This document shows, piece after piece, positions 1 to 9,129 of a DNA stretch of 64,000 nucleotides. The position numbers and the translations under genes are program-made. How positions within the stretch are numbered: the first letter of the stretch is position 1; every line of letters begins with the position of its first letter. The notes below the pieces were generated by a model that made no database searches, had not been told where the DNA came from, and saw nothing but the letters and a program-made list of their open reading frames with translations. Source of the stretch: Brumimicrobium sp. (lineage in GTDB: Bacteria > Bacteroidota > Bacteroidia > Flavobacteriales_D > Crocinitomicaceae); contig JAMLGZ010000001.1 in the NCBI GenBank assembly GCA_023957385.1, positions 1,474,923-1,538,922 of the forward strand, written 5' to 3'.

Positions 1-131
1 TTGTATTCGATGCAGGAGCTATTAAAGGATTTATCTTTGCATTGATGTTTGGAGTTCTAGTAGGTACATATTCATCTATTTGTGTGGCTTCGCCAATTGT
101 ATTAGATCTAATTAAAAATAAGAATAAATAA
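1..131 (+). CDS. secDF: SecDF-type protein-export membrane protein, C-terminal end only
   Basis: The frame is open from the window edge and stops at 129-131, giving the last 42 or so residues. They form a final membrane helix containing GTYSSICVASPIV followed by a short basic tail (LIKNKNK). The GTYSSI..A.PI motif is the usual end of SecF or of the fused SecDF of Bacteroidota, which uses the proton motive force to help preproteins leave the Sec channel. Whether this is SecF alone or a SecD-SecF fusion cannot be seen here. An intrinsic terminator follows directly. Confidence 0.75.
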   Translation, partial: VFDAGAIKGFIFALMFGVLVGTYSSICVASPIVLDLIKNKNK

Positions 132-158
132 TTAGTTAAAACTTCTTAATTAAAATTG

Positions 159-192
159 AATACCGTAGCTATTGTTACGGTATTTTTTTTTA
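159..192 (+). terminator. Intrinsic terminator after secDF
   Basis: A perfect 8-9 bp stem (ATACCGTA at 160-167 with TACGGTAT at 176-183, 8-nt loop) runs straight into a T tract. It lies 28 nt after the secDF stop codon. Confidence 0.85.
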
Positions 193-198
193 TATTTG
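191..198 (+). promoter_or_regulatory. Probable -7 element for lemA
   Basis: TATATTTG matches the Bacteroidota -7 consensus TAnnTTTG exactly and lies 23 nt before the lemA ATG. An ATTG at 171-174 could be the -33 box, but the 16-nt spacer is short and this part overlaps the secDF terminator stem. Confidence 0.5.
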
Positions 199-221
199 AC
201 TGAATTAAAAATAAATATAAC

Positions 222-788
222 ATGGGAGCATTAGCTATTTTTCTTATCGTTGTTGCAGTAATTGTAATCTGGATTATATCTATTTATAACTCTTTGGTAA
301 AGTTAAGAGCCAATAGAGAAAACGCATTTGCAGATATTGATGTACAATTAAAATTGCGTCATGATTTGGTTCCACAATTGGTTAATACAGTTAAAGGGTA
401 TATGGATCATGAGAGTGAAACATTAAAAGCTGTAACGGCAGCACGTTCAGGTTGTATGAATGCGAATAGTGTAAATGATAAAATTGCCGCAGAACAAGGT
501 TTAACTTCTGCTTTGGCAGGATTAAAAATACAAATTGAAGCGTATCCGGATTTAAAAGCAAATACGAATTTCCTTCAATTACAAGAGGAATTGTCTGATA
601 TTGAAAATAAACTTGCTGCAGTAAGAAGATTCTTTAATTCTGCTACTAAGGAACTAAATATAGCTGTACAAAAATTCCCAAATGTGTTTTTTGCAGGTGC
701 TTTTGGATTTAAACAAGAGCCAATGTTTGATTTAGGTACAGAACAAAGACAGGAATTAGATAAAGCTCCTGACGTAAGTTTTAAATAA
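222..788 (+). CDS. lemA: LemA family protein (copy 1, paired with M48 protease)
   Basis: 188 residues, the normal LemA length. An N-terminal membrane helix (about 3-22) is followed by the LemA helical domain, with the typical LRHDLVPQLVNTVKGYMDHE segment near 46-65 and a short C-terminal end containing PDVSF. LemA proteins are thought to be anchored by the N-terminal helix with a helical bundle outside; their exact function is not settled. The next gene, a membrane M48 metalloprotease, starts 6 nt after the stop, a pairing common in Bacteroidota. A second lemA lies at 61600-62190 with different partners. The start is supported by the -7 box 23 nt upstream. Confidence 0.9.
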   Translation: MGALAIFLIVVAVIVIWIISIYNSLVKLRANRENAFADIDVQLKLRHDLVPQLVNTVKGYMDHESETLKAVTAARSGCMNANSVNDKIAAEQGLTSALAGLKIQIEAYPDLKANTNFLQLQEELSDIENKLAAVRRFFNSATKELNIAVQKFPNVFFAGAFGFKQEPMFDLGTEQRQELDKAPDVSFK

Positions 789-794
789 TCTCGT

Positions 795-1769
795 ATGAAA
801 TATATTGGACTGCAACAACAGATTGATTCCAATAATAGGAAATCTATATTGTTGTTGCTTTCTTTCCCTATTCTAGTATTAGTATTGGTATTTGCTTTTA
901 TAAGCATTATTAATTTTAATCCTCCAGCAGAGTATAACAATTATACATCAACACCTTATGATTGGGATAATGTAATTTCTCAATTTATTGAAGCTGTTCC
1001 TTATGTTTTTGTGGCAGTGGGTGTATGGTTTGTGATAGCTTATTGGTCGAATACGGCCATGATTAATGCTAGCGCTCACTCTGAAACGCTATCCCGTAAG
1101 GAAAATATGCGTGTTTACAATCTTACCGAAAACTTATGTATGAGTGTAGGGATGACTATGCCTAAATTACGTATTATTGAATCAGGAGCGTTAAATGCTT
1201 TTGCAAGCGGAATTAATGAAAAGAATTATACGGTAACACTTACTAGAGGAATTATTGATAAATTAAACGATGATGAATTAGAAGGAGTTATAGCACATGA
1301 ATTAACCCATATACGAAATAGAGATGTTCGACTACTCATTGTTTCAATCATTTTTGTGGGAATTTTTTCTTTTTTGATCAATATTGCATTCCGATTATTA
1401 TGGTCTACAGGTGGAAGTAGAAGGCGGGGTAAAGACGATAAAGGAGGAGGTGCTATATTTTTGGTTGTTCTTGTTTTAGCAATATTAGGCTATTTCTTTT
1501 CTATATTTTTTAAGCTTTCATTGAGTAGAAAACGAGAGTATTTAGCAGATTCTGGAGCTGTAGAAATGACGAAAAAACCTTTGGCTCTTGCCAGTGCGTT
1601 GGAGAAAATTTCAGGTAGAGATGAAGTCCCTGAAGTGAGTAATAAAGATGTAAAACAAATGTTTATTTCAAATGGTTCTTTTCAGTCTAAATTTTTAGGC
1701 GGACTTAGAAGTTTATTTTCCACACACCCACCTATTGAAAAGAGAATAGAACTACTAAAACAATTCTAA
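795..1769 (+). CDS. M48 family membrane metalloprotease (HtpX-like)
   Basis: 324 residues. Hydrophobic segments at about 17-40 and 66-84 precede the protease domain, with two more at about 181-203 and 219-240. The zinc site HELTH is at 168-172, and E248 in REYLADSGA is the expected third ligand. The C-terminus has the STHPPIEKRIELL ending typical of HtpX-like proteins. The family cleaves damaged or misassembled membrane proteins. It is translationally close to lemA (6-nt gap) and to the WYL gene (1-nt gap), so the three are probably co-transcribed. The substrate is unknown. Confidence 0.9.
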   Translation: MKYIGLQQQIDSNNRKSILLLLSFPILVLVLVFAFISIINFNPPAEYNNYTSTPYDWDNVISQFIEAVPYVFVAVGVWFVIAYWSNTAMINASAHSETLSRKENMRVYNLTENLCMSVGMTMPKLRIIESGALNAFASGINEKNYTVTLTRGIIDKLNDDELEGVIAHELTHIRNRDVRLLIVSIIFVGIFSFLINIAFRLLWSTGGSRRRGKDDKGGGAIFLVVLVLAILGYFFSIFFKLSLSRKREYLADSGAVEMTKKPLALASALEKISGRDEVPEVSNKDVKQMFISNGSFQSKFLGGLRSLFSTHPPIEKRIELLKQF

Positions 1770-1770
1770 G

Positions 1771-2784
1771 ATGCCTCACATTAAGAATGCTTTAATCCGA
1801 TATCGGGTGATTGATAAGGCATTACATAATCCGTATAAACCTTTTCCAAATAAAATGGATTTAAGAAGAGCTTGTGAGTTAGAATTGTATGGGAATGATG
1901 AAGGGGAAAATATTTCGGATTCTACTATTGAAAAGGATTTATTTGCAATGCGTCAGGAAATGGATGCACCCATTAAATATTCCAAGATTGAGAAAGGATA
2001 TTACTATGATGACCCCAACTTCTCTATCAGCGAAGTGCCATTGTCGGAGGATGATATTTCTTCTATCCAGTTTGCACTGAATACTTTATCTCAGTTTAAA
2101 GACAATGAAATCTTCCAACAATTTGGTTTTGCACTGAATAAAATCATAGATAAATTCACAGTTGACACTAAGAAAAATCAAAAAGATGAAGAGATTATTC
2201 AATTCCAACAAACAACTGCTAATTTGGGAAATGAATTTCTGGCTCCTTTATTTTCGGCAATTAAGGAACAATGGATAGTATATTTCTACTACGCTAGTTT
2301 TAAATCACTAGAGCGCAAACGAAGAAAAGTTGTTCCGCTCTTACTCAAAGAGTTCGATAATCGTTGGTATTTAATTTCGTACGATTTAGTTAAAGAAAAA
2401 ATTATAACCTATGCACTTGATCGTATAGCTGAACTTGAAGTGTCTGAGCAAAAAGGAGAGAAACCACGTAATTTTAATCCCGATATTTTTTTCAAATATG
2501 CTATTGGTATAACTGCTTCATCAGAATCCTTACCCGAAAAAATAGTTCTTGAAGTTATGCCTGTTTCAGCTCGCTATTTAATTTCTCAACCTCTACATAA
2601 AAGTCAAAAAATTTGTAAAGAACTTACAGATAAATATATTTTTGAATTGTTTGTTTCTATTTCTGAAGAACTTATTCGTGAATTATTGAGTTATGGAAGT
2701 GATTTAATTGTTATTGAACCTCCCTCTTTAAAGGATATTATAAAGAATAGGATCCATAAAATGAATCAAAACTATCAAGATTAA
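1771..2784 (+). CDS. WYL domain-containing transcriptional regulator
   Basis: 337 residues. The N-terminal ~80 residues look like the DNA-binding part (basic, with DSTIEKDLFAMRQEM like a recognition helix). The middle and C-terminal part is a WYL domain: IKEQWIVYFYYASFKSLERKRRKVVPLLLKEFDNRWYLISYD contains the expected tract (given here only as key residues: WYL at about residues 207-209). WYL domains bind ligands, often nucleotides or single-stranded DNA. The gene starts 1 nt after the M48 gene, so it may sense the same stress. Some WYL regulators control defence genes, but no defence genes are nearby. Confidence 0.82.
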   Translation: MPHIKNALIRYRVIDKALHNPYKPFPNKMDLRRACELELYGNDEGENISDSTIEKDLFAMRQEMDAPIKYSKIEKGYYYDDPNFSISEVPLSEDDISSIQFALNTLSQFKDNEIFQQFGFALNKIIDKFTVDTKKNQKDEEIIQFQQTTANLGNEFLAPLFSAIKEQWIVYFYYASFKSLERKRRKVVPLLLKEFDNRWYLISYDLVKEKIITYALDRIAELEVSEQKGEKPRNFNPDIFFKYAIGITASSESLPEKIVLEVMPVSARYLISQPLHKSQKICKELTDKYIFELFVSISEELIRELLSYGSDLIVIEPPSLKDIIKNRIHKMNQNYQD

Positions 2785-2834
2785 AACGATTTGATAAAAT
2801 AAAATTTAATATAAATTGTTTGCAAGTATACCCG

Positions 2835-3440
2835 TTAATTGTTACCAGTAAAGGCCTCTGTAGTAGCAAAACCTTCTTTTGAAACCCCTTCGCTTTTACT
2901 CACTTTTTTGAAAGTTAACCATAGAATTTTAAGATCTAGTAAGAAAGAAAGATTCTCAACATAATATATATCGTGTTCAAACTTTTCTTTCCAAGAGATG
3001 GCATTTCGCCCATTTACTTGAGCCCAGCCAGTGATTCCAGGTTTTATAAGGTGACGTTTCTTTTGAGTTTCGTTATAGAGTGGGAGGTATTGGACAAGTA
3101 GAGGGCGTGGTCCTATTAAACTCATATCTCCGATTAATACATTAATTAATTGGGGGATTTCATCAAGGGAAGTTTTACGTACAAAATTCCCTATTTTAGT
3201 AACTCTCGCTTCATCTGATAAGAGATTACCTTGGGTATCTTTCTTGTCATTCATTGTTTTGAATTTGACTATCTTAAAGATACGTTCATTCCTTCCCGGT
3301 CTTGGTTGAAGAAAGAAGGGTTTACCCTGATTTGCAAAAAAAAGTGCAATAGTGACAATAAAAAAAATCGGACTCAATAAAATCAATCCAATAAGGGCTA
3401 CTAAAAAATCAATGATATGTTTGAAAAAGTGGTTATACAT
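2835..3440 (-). CDS. Undecaprenyl-phosphate sugar phosphotransferase (PglC-like, monotopic)
   Basis: 201 residues, the size of the minimal PglC-type enzymes that move a sugar phosphate from a nucleotide sugar to a polyprenyl phosphate. An N-terminal re-entrant/membrane helix lies at about 8-33. Conserved pieces are the FKIVKFKTM region, the catalytic Asp-Glu pair in TSLDEIPQL, the SLIGPRPLL motif and [14 protein letters not shown]. It starts 2 nt after the stop of the acyltransferase gene, so the two form one operon. No other surface polysaccharide genes are in the window, so the glycan it starts is unknown. The tail after about 185 is not conserved. Confidence 0.88.
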   Translation of the reverse strand: MYNHFFKHIIDFLVALIGLILLSPIFFIVTIALFFANQGKPFFLQPRPGRNERIFKIVKFKTMNDKKDTQGNLLSDEARVTKIGNFVRKTSLDEIPQLINVLIGDMSLIGPRPLLVQYLPLYNETQKKRHLIKPGITGWAQVNGRNAISWKEKFEHDIYYVENLSFLLDLKILWLTFKKVSKSEGVSKEGFATTEAFTGNN

Positions 3441-3442
3441 AA

Positions 3443-4357
3443 CTAGCGATAAGCTCTTTCAAATTCTTCTTTTTGATGTTGGTAAATTTCTGCATAATTT
3501 GCAGGCTTATGTTTTTTCCAGCGTTTATGTGACCAAATCCAGTATGGGGGATCATTTTGAATGGTTTGTTCCATCATTCTGGTGCATCGTTCTGTGATTT
3601 CCCCATAGTTTAATTCTCGTGGATTACGAGTAACTTCAGTTAATTTCATTTTATAATATCCTCTGCCATCACGAAGAATTTCAAAATATACAACAGCTTG
3701 ATTGAATTTATTAGCCAACATTTCAGGGCCAAATATAACTCCCGTTTCTTGATGTAGAAACTCCATCCAATAGCATTTGCGCTCATCACCAGGAGATTGG
3801 TCAAAAAGAACAAGTGTAGCAATAGTCTCCTTATTATTCTTAAAAAAATCATTCGTAATCTTGGAATGAATAATTTTCATTCCAAAACGAGCTCTTCTGT
3901 TGTTGATTGTTTTATCCCAAAAAGTGCTTGTGAGTGGCATTCCAATTCCAACTGCTTGATGTTTGAAAAGTAAATTTTGCGCTGTAATTAGCCATTCCCA
4001 ATTATTGTAGTGCCCCGAAACTAACAAAACGTCTTTTCCTTCTTTATAAAGTTCTTCCATGAGTTCTGGGTTCTCTACTTTAAAACGTTTTTGCAAACAT
4101 TTCCCATTAATACTCAAGTTTTTGGTTCCTTCCGCTAACAAATTACTTAAATGGCGGTAAAAACGGTGTTCAATGCGGCGATGTTCCTTTTTGCTCTTAT
4201 CGGGGAAAGAACGTTCGATATTGGATCTAACTACTTTCCTACGGTAGGGAATGATTGTGATTAAAAGCAAATAAAAAAAATCAGTAAAGAGGTACATTAC
4301 CGGCAGAGGAAGCCAGGATACAGGATAAATAAGCAAATAATAAGCAATCCTATTCAC
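3443..4357 (-). CDS. Lysophospholipid/lipid A acyltransferase (LpxL/HtrB family)
   Basis: 304 residues with an N-terminal membrane segment (about 5-37). The HX4E acyltransferase motif is HYNNWE at 116-121. LpxL/HtrB enzymes transfer secondary acyl chains to lipid A at the inner membrane. The family length is about 290-310, so the protein is complete. The downstream sugar transferase is nearly contiguous, which supports a role in making surface glycolipid. The start ATG at 4355-4357 gives the usual short N-terminus before the first helix. Confidence 0.88.
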   Translation of the reverse strand: MNRIAYYLLIYPVSWLPLPVMYLFTDFFYLLLITIIPYRRKVVRSNIERSFPDKSKKEHRRIEHRFYRHLSNLLAEGTKNLSINGKCLQKRFKVENPELMEELYKEGKDVLLVSGHYNNWEWLITAQNLLFKHQAVGIGMPLTSTFWDKTINNRRARFGMKIIHSKITNDFFKNNKETIATLVLFDQSPGDERKCYWMEFLHQETGVIFGPEMLANKFNQAVVYFEILRDGRGYYKMKLTEVTRNPRELNYGEITERCTRMMEQTIQNDPPYWIWSHKRWKKHKPANYAEIYQHQKEEFERAYR

Positions 4358-4390
4358 TGCTGTGTTTTTTGTAAAGTTACAAAAAAAAAA

Positions 4391-4423
4391 TAATAGTGTT
4401 TTATTCTTTTAGGATAAAACACT
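4391..4423 (-). terminator. Intrinsic terminator (minus strand) after the DUF2911 gene
   Basis: A perfect 10-bp stem (4395-4404 with 4414-4423, 9-nt loop) is followed on the minus strand by a long T tract (the run of A at 4379-4390 on the plus strand). It lies 80 nt beyond the stop of the 4503-5345 gene and just upstream of the acyltransferase start. Confidence 0.75.
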
Positions 4424-4502
4424 TAAAAAATAAGCCTTTATGATAGATGAAATTTTATTTTTTTTATCTTTTAATTGCTTTTATTTGATACGAAATCAAT
4501 TG

Positions 4503-5345
4503 CTATTTTTTATTATCTCTTAAATCTTCGTATTTCTTTTGATATTCATAGCTAAAAGCAGGGATGTTTTTGGCAATCTCAGCCGCTTTTTTAGCAGATT
4601 CTACAGCTTCTTCATGTTTACCTAGTTTTTCCTGAATTTGTGCTTTTGTCCAAAATAGATAAAAAGCTTGTGGATTTTGTTTAATTGCTTTATCTGCATA
4701 TTCTAATGCTAAATCTAGCTGATAATCATTGGCAAGGTAATACTTAGCAGCATCAGCGTATGGCGGGTTTTTTCCTTTGAGTTCTTTATCAAAATATTTA
4801 ATAATAGCTTGGTGATTGTCAGCCTTTATAGGAAGAATCACCTTTGTTTTCTCCCAGATTAATTCCAAATCTGCTGAGTTCTCTGAAATGTTTTCTAAAG
4901 TGATTGTAAAGTTCTCTTGGATTTCGTTAAGAGGAAGCACATTTACTTCTACACTTAATATGTTATCTGCTTCTTTATATCCAGCAGAACCCCAATTTTT
5001 AGTACCTTTATTAAATAAAATTGTCCATTTCTTTTCCTGGGGAATTGTATAAAGTGCATATTCGCCTTTAGGTAAGGTTTTTCCTCCAATAATGACATCT
5101 TCTCCAAAACTCACCTTTGTTGCAGCATTCGCACCTGTTCTCCATACTTGTCCGAAAGGAATTAAATCTCCAAAAATAATTCTTCCTTTCACTGCTGGTC
5201 TGCTATAATTTAATCCTATAAAGGAAGTAGAAAATTGTTGATTTATATTTATGCTTGGACTTGGTGCCGGTAAATGAAAGTCTTGCGCATATTGGGTGGT
5301 CATTAACCCTAGAGCGATAGAAAGTGTTAAAAATATCTTTTTCAT
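4503..5345 (-). CDS. DUF2911 domain-containing secreted protein
   Basis: 280 residues when started at the ATG at 5343-5345. That start gives a clean signal peptide (MKKIFLTLSIALGLMTTQYA, then QDFHLP); a longer in-frame reading to 5495 adds 50 residues that do not look like a signal sequence. The DUF2911 domain covers about 30-170 (IGLNYSRPAVKGR, PFGQVWRTGANAATKVSF, GEYALYTIP). The last 90 residues hold a TPR-like pair (YAKYYLANDYQLDLALEYADKAIK is seen in outline). The family is common in Bacteroidota and has no defined role. It is divergent from polA. Confidence 0.82.
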   Translation of the reverse strand: MKKIFLTLSIALGLMTTQYAQDFHLPAPSPSININQQFSTSFIGLNYSRPAVKGRIIFGDLIPFGQVWRTGANAATKVSFGEDVIIGGKTLPKGEYALYTIPQEKKWTILFNKGTKNWGSAGYKEADNILSVEVNVLPLNEIQENFTITLENISENSADLELIWEKTKVILPIKADNHQAIIKYFDKELKGKNPPYADAAKYYLANDYQLDLALEYADKAIKQNPQAFYLFWTKAQIQEKLGKHEEAVESAKKAAEIAKNIPAFSYEYQKKYEDLRDNKK

Positions 5346-5520
5346 ATTATTTGTTTTACATATTAGAGAAAATAAACTCTCTTTGGTTACAAATAATTCA
5401 AAACAAAGTAAAAAATATTTTGTTTTGCAAGAGGTGATAACAATCCATTCTAAACTTTCAATTAAGCAAAACAAGTTATTGGAGTTACCCAACAAATGGA
5501 TGTCAAATAAAATAATTCCT

Positions 5521-5528
5521 TATCTTTG
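5521..5528 (+). promoter_or_regulatory. Probable -7 element for polA
   Basis: TATCTTTG, a perfect TAnnTTTG match, 22 nt before the polA ATG. I see no clear -33 box at the expected distance. Confidence 0.45.
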
Positions 5529-5550
5529 AAACTTATCAAAACAACAGTAC

Positions 5551-8370
5551 ATGTTAACTCCAAAAATTGAAAAAAAACTATTTCTTTTAGACTCTTTTGC
5601 CTTGATCTATCGTGCATATTATGCTTTTATTAAGGCGCCTCGAATTAACTCAAAAGGAATAAACACATCTGCTGCTTTTGGTTTTACGAACGCTTTATTG
5701 GATATCATAAATAATGAGCAACCAACTCATATCGCTGTAGTTTTTGATGCTCCTGGTGGTCCCACTAATCGTATCGAACAATTTGAGCAATACAAGGCAC
5801 AACGAGAAGCTATGCCAGAGGATATTCGTAATATGATAGATCCAATTAAGGAGATTGTGAAGGCATTAAATATCCCCATATTAATGAAGACAGGATATGA
5901 AGCAGATGACGTGATAGGTACCTTAGCTAAAATAGCTGAAACACAAGGCTATGTGACTTACATGATGACGCCTGATAAAGATTTTGGTCAATTGGTAACC
6001 GAAAAATCCTTGATTTATAAACCAGGTAGAGGCGGAAAACCAGCATCTATCATGGGGATTCCAGAAGTACTAGAAAAATTTGAGGTTGAACGCACAGATC
6101 AGGTCATAGATATTCTCGGTTTATGGGGAGATGCTTCGGATAATATCCCTGGAATACCTGGAATAGGAGAGAAGACGGCAAAGGAACTTATTCAGAAATA
6201 CGGTTCTATGGAAGCCATTTTTGAGCATTTGGATGACTTTAAAGGAAAGCGAAAAGAGAATTTAACGAATTTCAAGGAGCAAGGCTTATTGTCTAAGCAA
6301 TTAGCAACAATCATAACAGATGTAGATGTGCCTTTTATTCCTGAAGAATTAAAAATAGGAGAACCTAACAAAGAGCAACTAATTGCTATTCTGACTGAAT
6401 TGGAATTTAAAGGGATAGCTAAACGAATACTAGGGGAAGAGATTGTTGTTACTGCTACGCAATCTCCTGTGGGATCTGGACAATTGGATTTATTCGGTAC
6501 TCCTCAAGATGCACCTCAAGAGCTTACTAAAGAACCGGAAGTTATTACTGAGTTAAAAACTGTTGAAAGTGAAAAACCAAACTATCATTTCATAGATTCT
6601 GAAGAGGGGAGGAAGCAATTAATTCAAACTTTATTGCAACAAAAATCAGTATGCTTTGATACAGAAACAGATAATTTAGAGTCACGAAATGCCGACCTAG
6701 TTGGTATGGCATTTTCATACCAAGAAAAAGAAGGATTTTATATTCCTTTCACCAATGATTTTGAACAAACAAAAAAGATAGTACAAGAATTTTCTCCAAT
6801 TTTTGAGTCTACAAGCATTGAAAAAATCGCTCATAACATCAAATACGATGAGCAGGTTATAAATCGCTATGGGGTTACCATTCAAGGACCGCGTTTTGAC
6901 ACCATGATAGCACATTACTTGCTAACTCCCGACGGGCGACATAACATGGATTTATTGGCAGAATATTACTTGCATTATAAAACCATTCATATAGAATCTT
7001 TGATTGGTAAACGAGGAAAGGACCAAAAAACAATGTGGGAAGCAGATCAAAAATTGATTTGTACCTATTGTTGTGAAGATACAGATATTACTTTGCAGTT
7101 AAAAAACCTATTCGAACCAGAAATTCAAAAAGAATACGTCAAAGATTTATTTTACAAGATAGAAATGCCTTTAACGGAGGTGTTAAAATCAATGGAACAA
7201 GAAGGAGTTCAGCTGGATATAGCCAGATTGAATGAGTTTTCTAAAGAGTTAGATGTTTCTATTAAGGACTTGGAAGAAAAAATCACAGGCTTAGCAGGAA
7301 TGGAGTTTAACTTAGACTCTCCAAAACAATTAGGTGAAGTACTATTTGAAGTGCTACAAATTTCAAAAAAAGCCAAAAAGACTAAAACTGGGCAATATTC
7401 TACATCGGAGGATACATTGCAAGCACATATTAATGATCACCCAATTATTCCGTTGATTTTAGATTATCGTTCTTTACGTAAGTTGAAAAGCACTTATGTG
7501 GATCCATTGCCAGATTTAGTAGATGATACATCAGGAAGATTGCACACACATTTTATGCAAACGGTTACAGCAACTGGTAGACTAAGTTCAACGAATCCAA
7601 ACTTGCAGAACATTCCTATTCGAACAGAAAAAGGAAGAGAAATCCGTAAGGCATTTATTGCAAGAAATGATGATTATTACTTTATGTCTGCCGACTATTC
7701 TCAAATCGAATTGCGCATTATTGCAGCTTTGAGCGGAGATAAAAACATGATTGAAGCCTTTAAAAATAAGCAAGATATTCACGCATCTACTGCTGCAAAG
7801 GTATATGGTATAGCCGATATAAAAGATGTAACTAAAGAACAGCGAAGCAATGCAAAGGCGGTGAATTTTGGAATTATCTATGGACAATCTGCATTTGGCT
7901 TATCACAAAATTTGGGGATTTCTCGGGGAGAAGCTAAAACAATTATCGATAATTATTTCGCACAATATCCAACGATTGTAAAATATATCTCCGACGTGAA
8001 GGAAAAGGCCAAAGAATTGGGATATGTCGAAACGATTATGGGGAGAAGAAGATATTTGCCAGACATCCATTCGACCAATGCAATCGTTCGAGGATTTGCT
8101 GAACGAAATGCAATCAATGCACCTATACAAGGAAGTGCTGCAGATATTATCAAAATAGCCATGATTCATATTTACAAGCGTTTTCAAGAAGAGAAATTAG
8201 TGTCCAAGATGATTTTACAAATCCATGACGAATTGATTTTTGATGTATTGAAAACAGAAAAAGATATTGTAGAAAAGATTGTCCGTGAAGAAATGGAAGG
8301 AGCGGTGCAGCTTGTTGTTCCTCTGGATATAGAAATGGAATTTGCTGAGAATTGGCTTGCAGCACATTAA
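5551..8370 (+). CDS. polA: DNA polymerase I
   Basis: 939 residues in three domains. The 5'-3' nuclease (1-295) has VVFDAP, GYEADDVIGTLA, TPDKDFGQL and WGDASDNIPGIPGIG. A 3'-5' exonuclease (about 345-545) keeps the DxE pair (D370, E372 in FDTETDNL) and a YCCEDTD motif, so proofreading looks intact, unlike many Gram-positive Pol I enzymes. The polymerase domain (about 565-939) has motif A DYSQIELRI, motif B RSNAKAVNFGIIYG and motif C QIHDELIFD. The linker at 311-315 reads QLDLF, a match to the beta-clamp binding consensus. It acts in Okazaki fragment maturation and repair. The gene stands alone. Confidence 0.97.
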   Translation: MLTPKIEKKLFLLDSFALIYRAYYAFIKAPRINSKGINTSAAFGFTNALLDIINNEQPTHIAVVFDAPGGPTNRIEQFEQYKAQREAMPEDIRNMIDPIKEIVKALNIPILMKTGYEADDVIGTLAKIAETQGYVTYMMTPDKDFGQLVTEKSLIYKPGRGGKPASIMGIPEVLEKFEVERTDQVIDILGLWGDASDNIPGIPGIGEKTAKELIQKYGSMEAIFEHLDDFKGKRKENLTNFKEQGLLSKQLATIITDVDVPFIPEELKIGEPNKEQLIAILTELEFKGIAKRILGEEIVVTATQSPVGSGQLDLFGTPQDAPQELTKEPEVITELKTVESEKPNYHFIDSEEGRKQLIQTLLQQKSVCFDTETDNLESRNADLVGMAFSYQEKEGFYIPFTNDFEQTKKIVQEFSPIFESTSIEKIAHNIKYDEQVINRYGVTIQGPRFDTMIAHYLLTPDGRHNMDLLAEYYLHYKTIHIESLIGKRGKDQKTMWEADQKLICTYCCEDTDITLQLKNLFEPEIQKEYVKDLFYKIEMPLTEVLKSMEQEGVQLDIARLNEFSKELDVSIKDLEEKITGLAGMEFNLDSPKQLGEVLFEVLQISKKAKKTKTGQYSTSEDTLQAHINDHPIIPLILDYRSLRKLKSTYVDPLPDLVDDTSGRLHTHFMQTVTATGRLSSTNPNLQNIPIRTEKGREIRKAFIARNDDYYFMSADYSQIELRIIAALSGDKNMIEAFKNKQDIHASTAAKVYGIADIKDVTKEQRSNAKAVNFGIIYGQSAFGLSQNLGISRGEAKTIIDNYFAQYPTIVKYISDVKEKAKELGYVETIMGRRRYLPDIHSTNAIVRGFAERNAINAPIQGSAADIIKIAMIHIYKRFQEEKLVSKMILQIHDELIFDVLKTEKDIVEKIVREEMEGAVQLVVPLDIEMEFAENWLAAH

Positions 8371-8553
8371 TGGATTTCCTTTGCTACTATAAACTAGGCT
8401 CGATTTTAGTTAATTTAGTTTCACGACTCTATCTAAAAGCTCCTTATTTTGCTGTGGTTTGTCACTGAACTATATTTTTCCTGACATTATGTCTGTTTTG
8501 TACTATTGGCAAAGCCTTTGCTTAAGAGGAAAGAAATTATTTTTATAAAAAAT

Positions 8554-9120
8554 ATGATGGGTAGAAAAGATAAAAAATTAGAAGAGAATAAACAAGAAAC
8601 TGAGGATAATAAAGCGGTAGAGCAAAATAACGACGAGAAAGAGGTTCAAGAAGAAACGATAGAAACCGTTTCAGAAGAGGAAACTTTGTCAGCCAAAATA
8701 GAAGAATTGAATGACAAATACATGCGTTTATATTCAGAATTTGACAATTTTAGACGTAGAACCAGCAAGGAAAAGTTAGAAATTCTAGCGAATGCTTCTG
8801 AAGATGTAATTAGAGATCTTCTACCTGTATTAGATGTTTTTGAACGTGCAATAGAGAATAATGAGAAATCTTCTGATGCAGAGGCAATCAAAGAAGGTTT
8901 CCAATTAATTTATGGCAAATTAAATAGTATTCTTGTTGGAAAAGGTTTAAAACCTATGGAAAGTATAGGAACAACTTTTGACGTTGAACAACATGAAGCC
9001 ATTACTAATATTCCTGCACCTGACGCTGATAGCAAAGGAAAGGTGATGGACGTAGTTGAAAAAGGATATTTTTTAAATGACAAAGTGATACGCTATGCGA
9101 AAGTGGTAGTGGGTCAATAA
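8554..9120 (+). CDS. grpE: GrpE, nucleotide exchange factor of DnaK
   Basis: 188 residues from the ATG at 8554; the next codon is also ATG (8557) and an in-frame start at 8506 would add 16 unlikely residues. The N-terminal ~45 residues are acidic and probably disordered, then comes the long coiled coil (about 50-105, with KYMRLYSEFDNFRRRTSKEK) and the beta-domain (FDVEQHEAI, GYFLNDKVIRYAKVVVG). GrpE dimers release ADP from DnaK. dnaJ follows after 9 nt, so the two co-chaperones are made together; dnaK is not in the window. Confidence 0.95.
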   Translation: MMGRKDKKLEENKQETEDNKAVEQNNDEKEVQEETIETVSEEETLSAKIEELNDKYMRLYSEFDNFRRRTSKEKLEILANASEDVIRDLLPVLDVFERAIENNEKSSDAEAIKEGFQLIYGKLNSILVGKGLKPMESIGTTFDVEQHEAITNIPAPDADSKGKVMDVVEKGYFLNDKVIRYAKVVVGQ

Positions 9121-9129
9121 TAGAGTTGT

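Noticed and set aside
1771..2784. WYL gene as a marker of a defence island
   Set aside because: The surrounding genes (secDF, lemA, protease, lipid A acyltransferase) are ordinary envelope genes and no nuclease or toxin is near.
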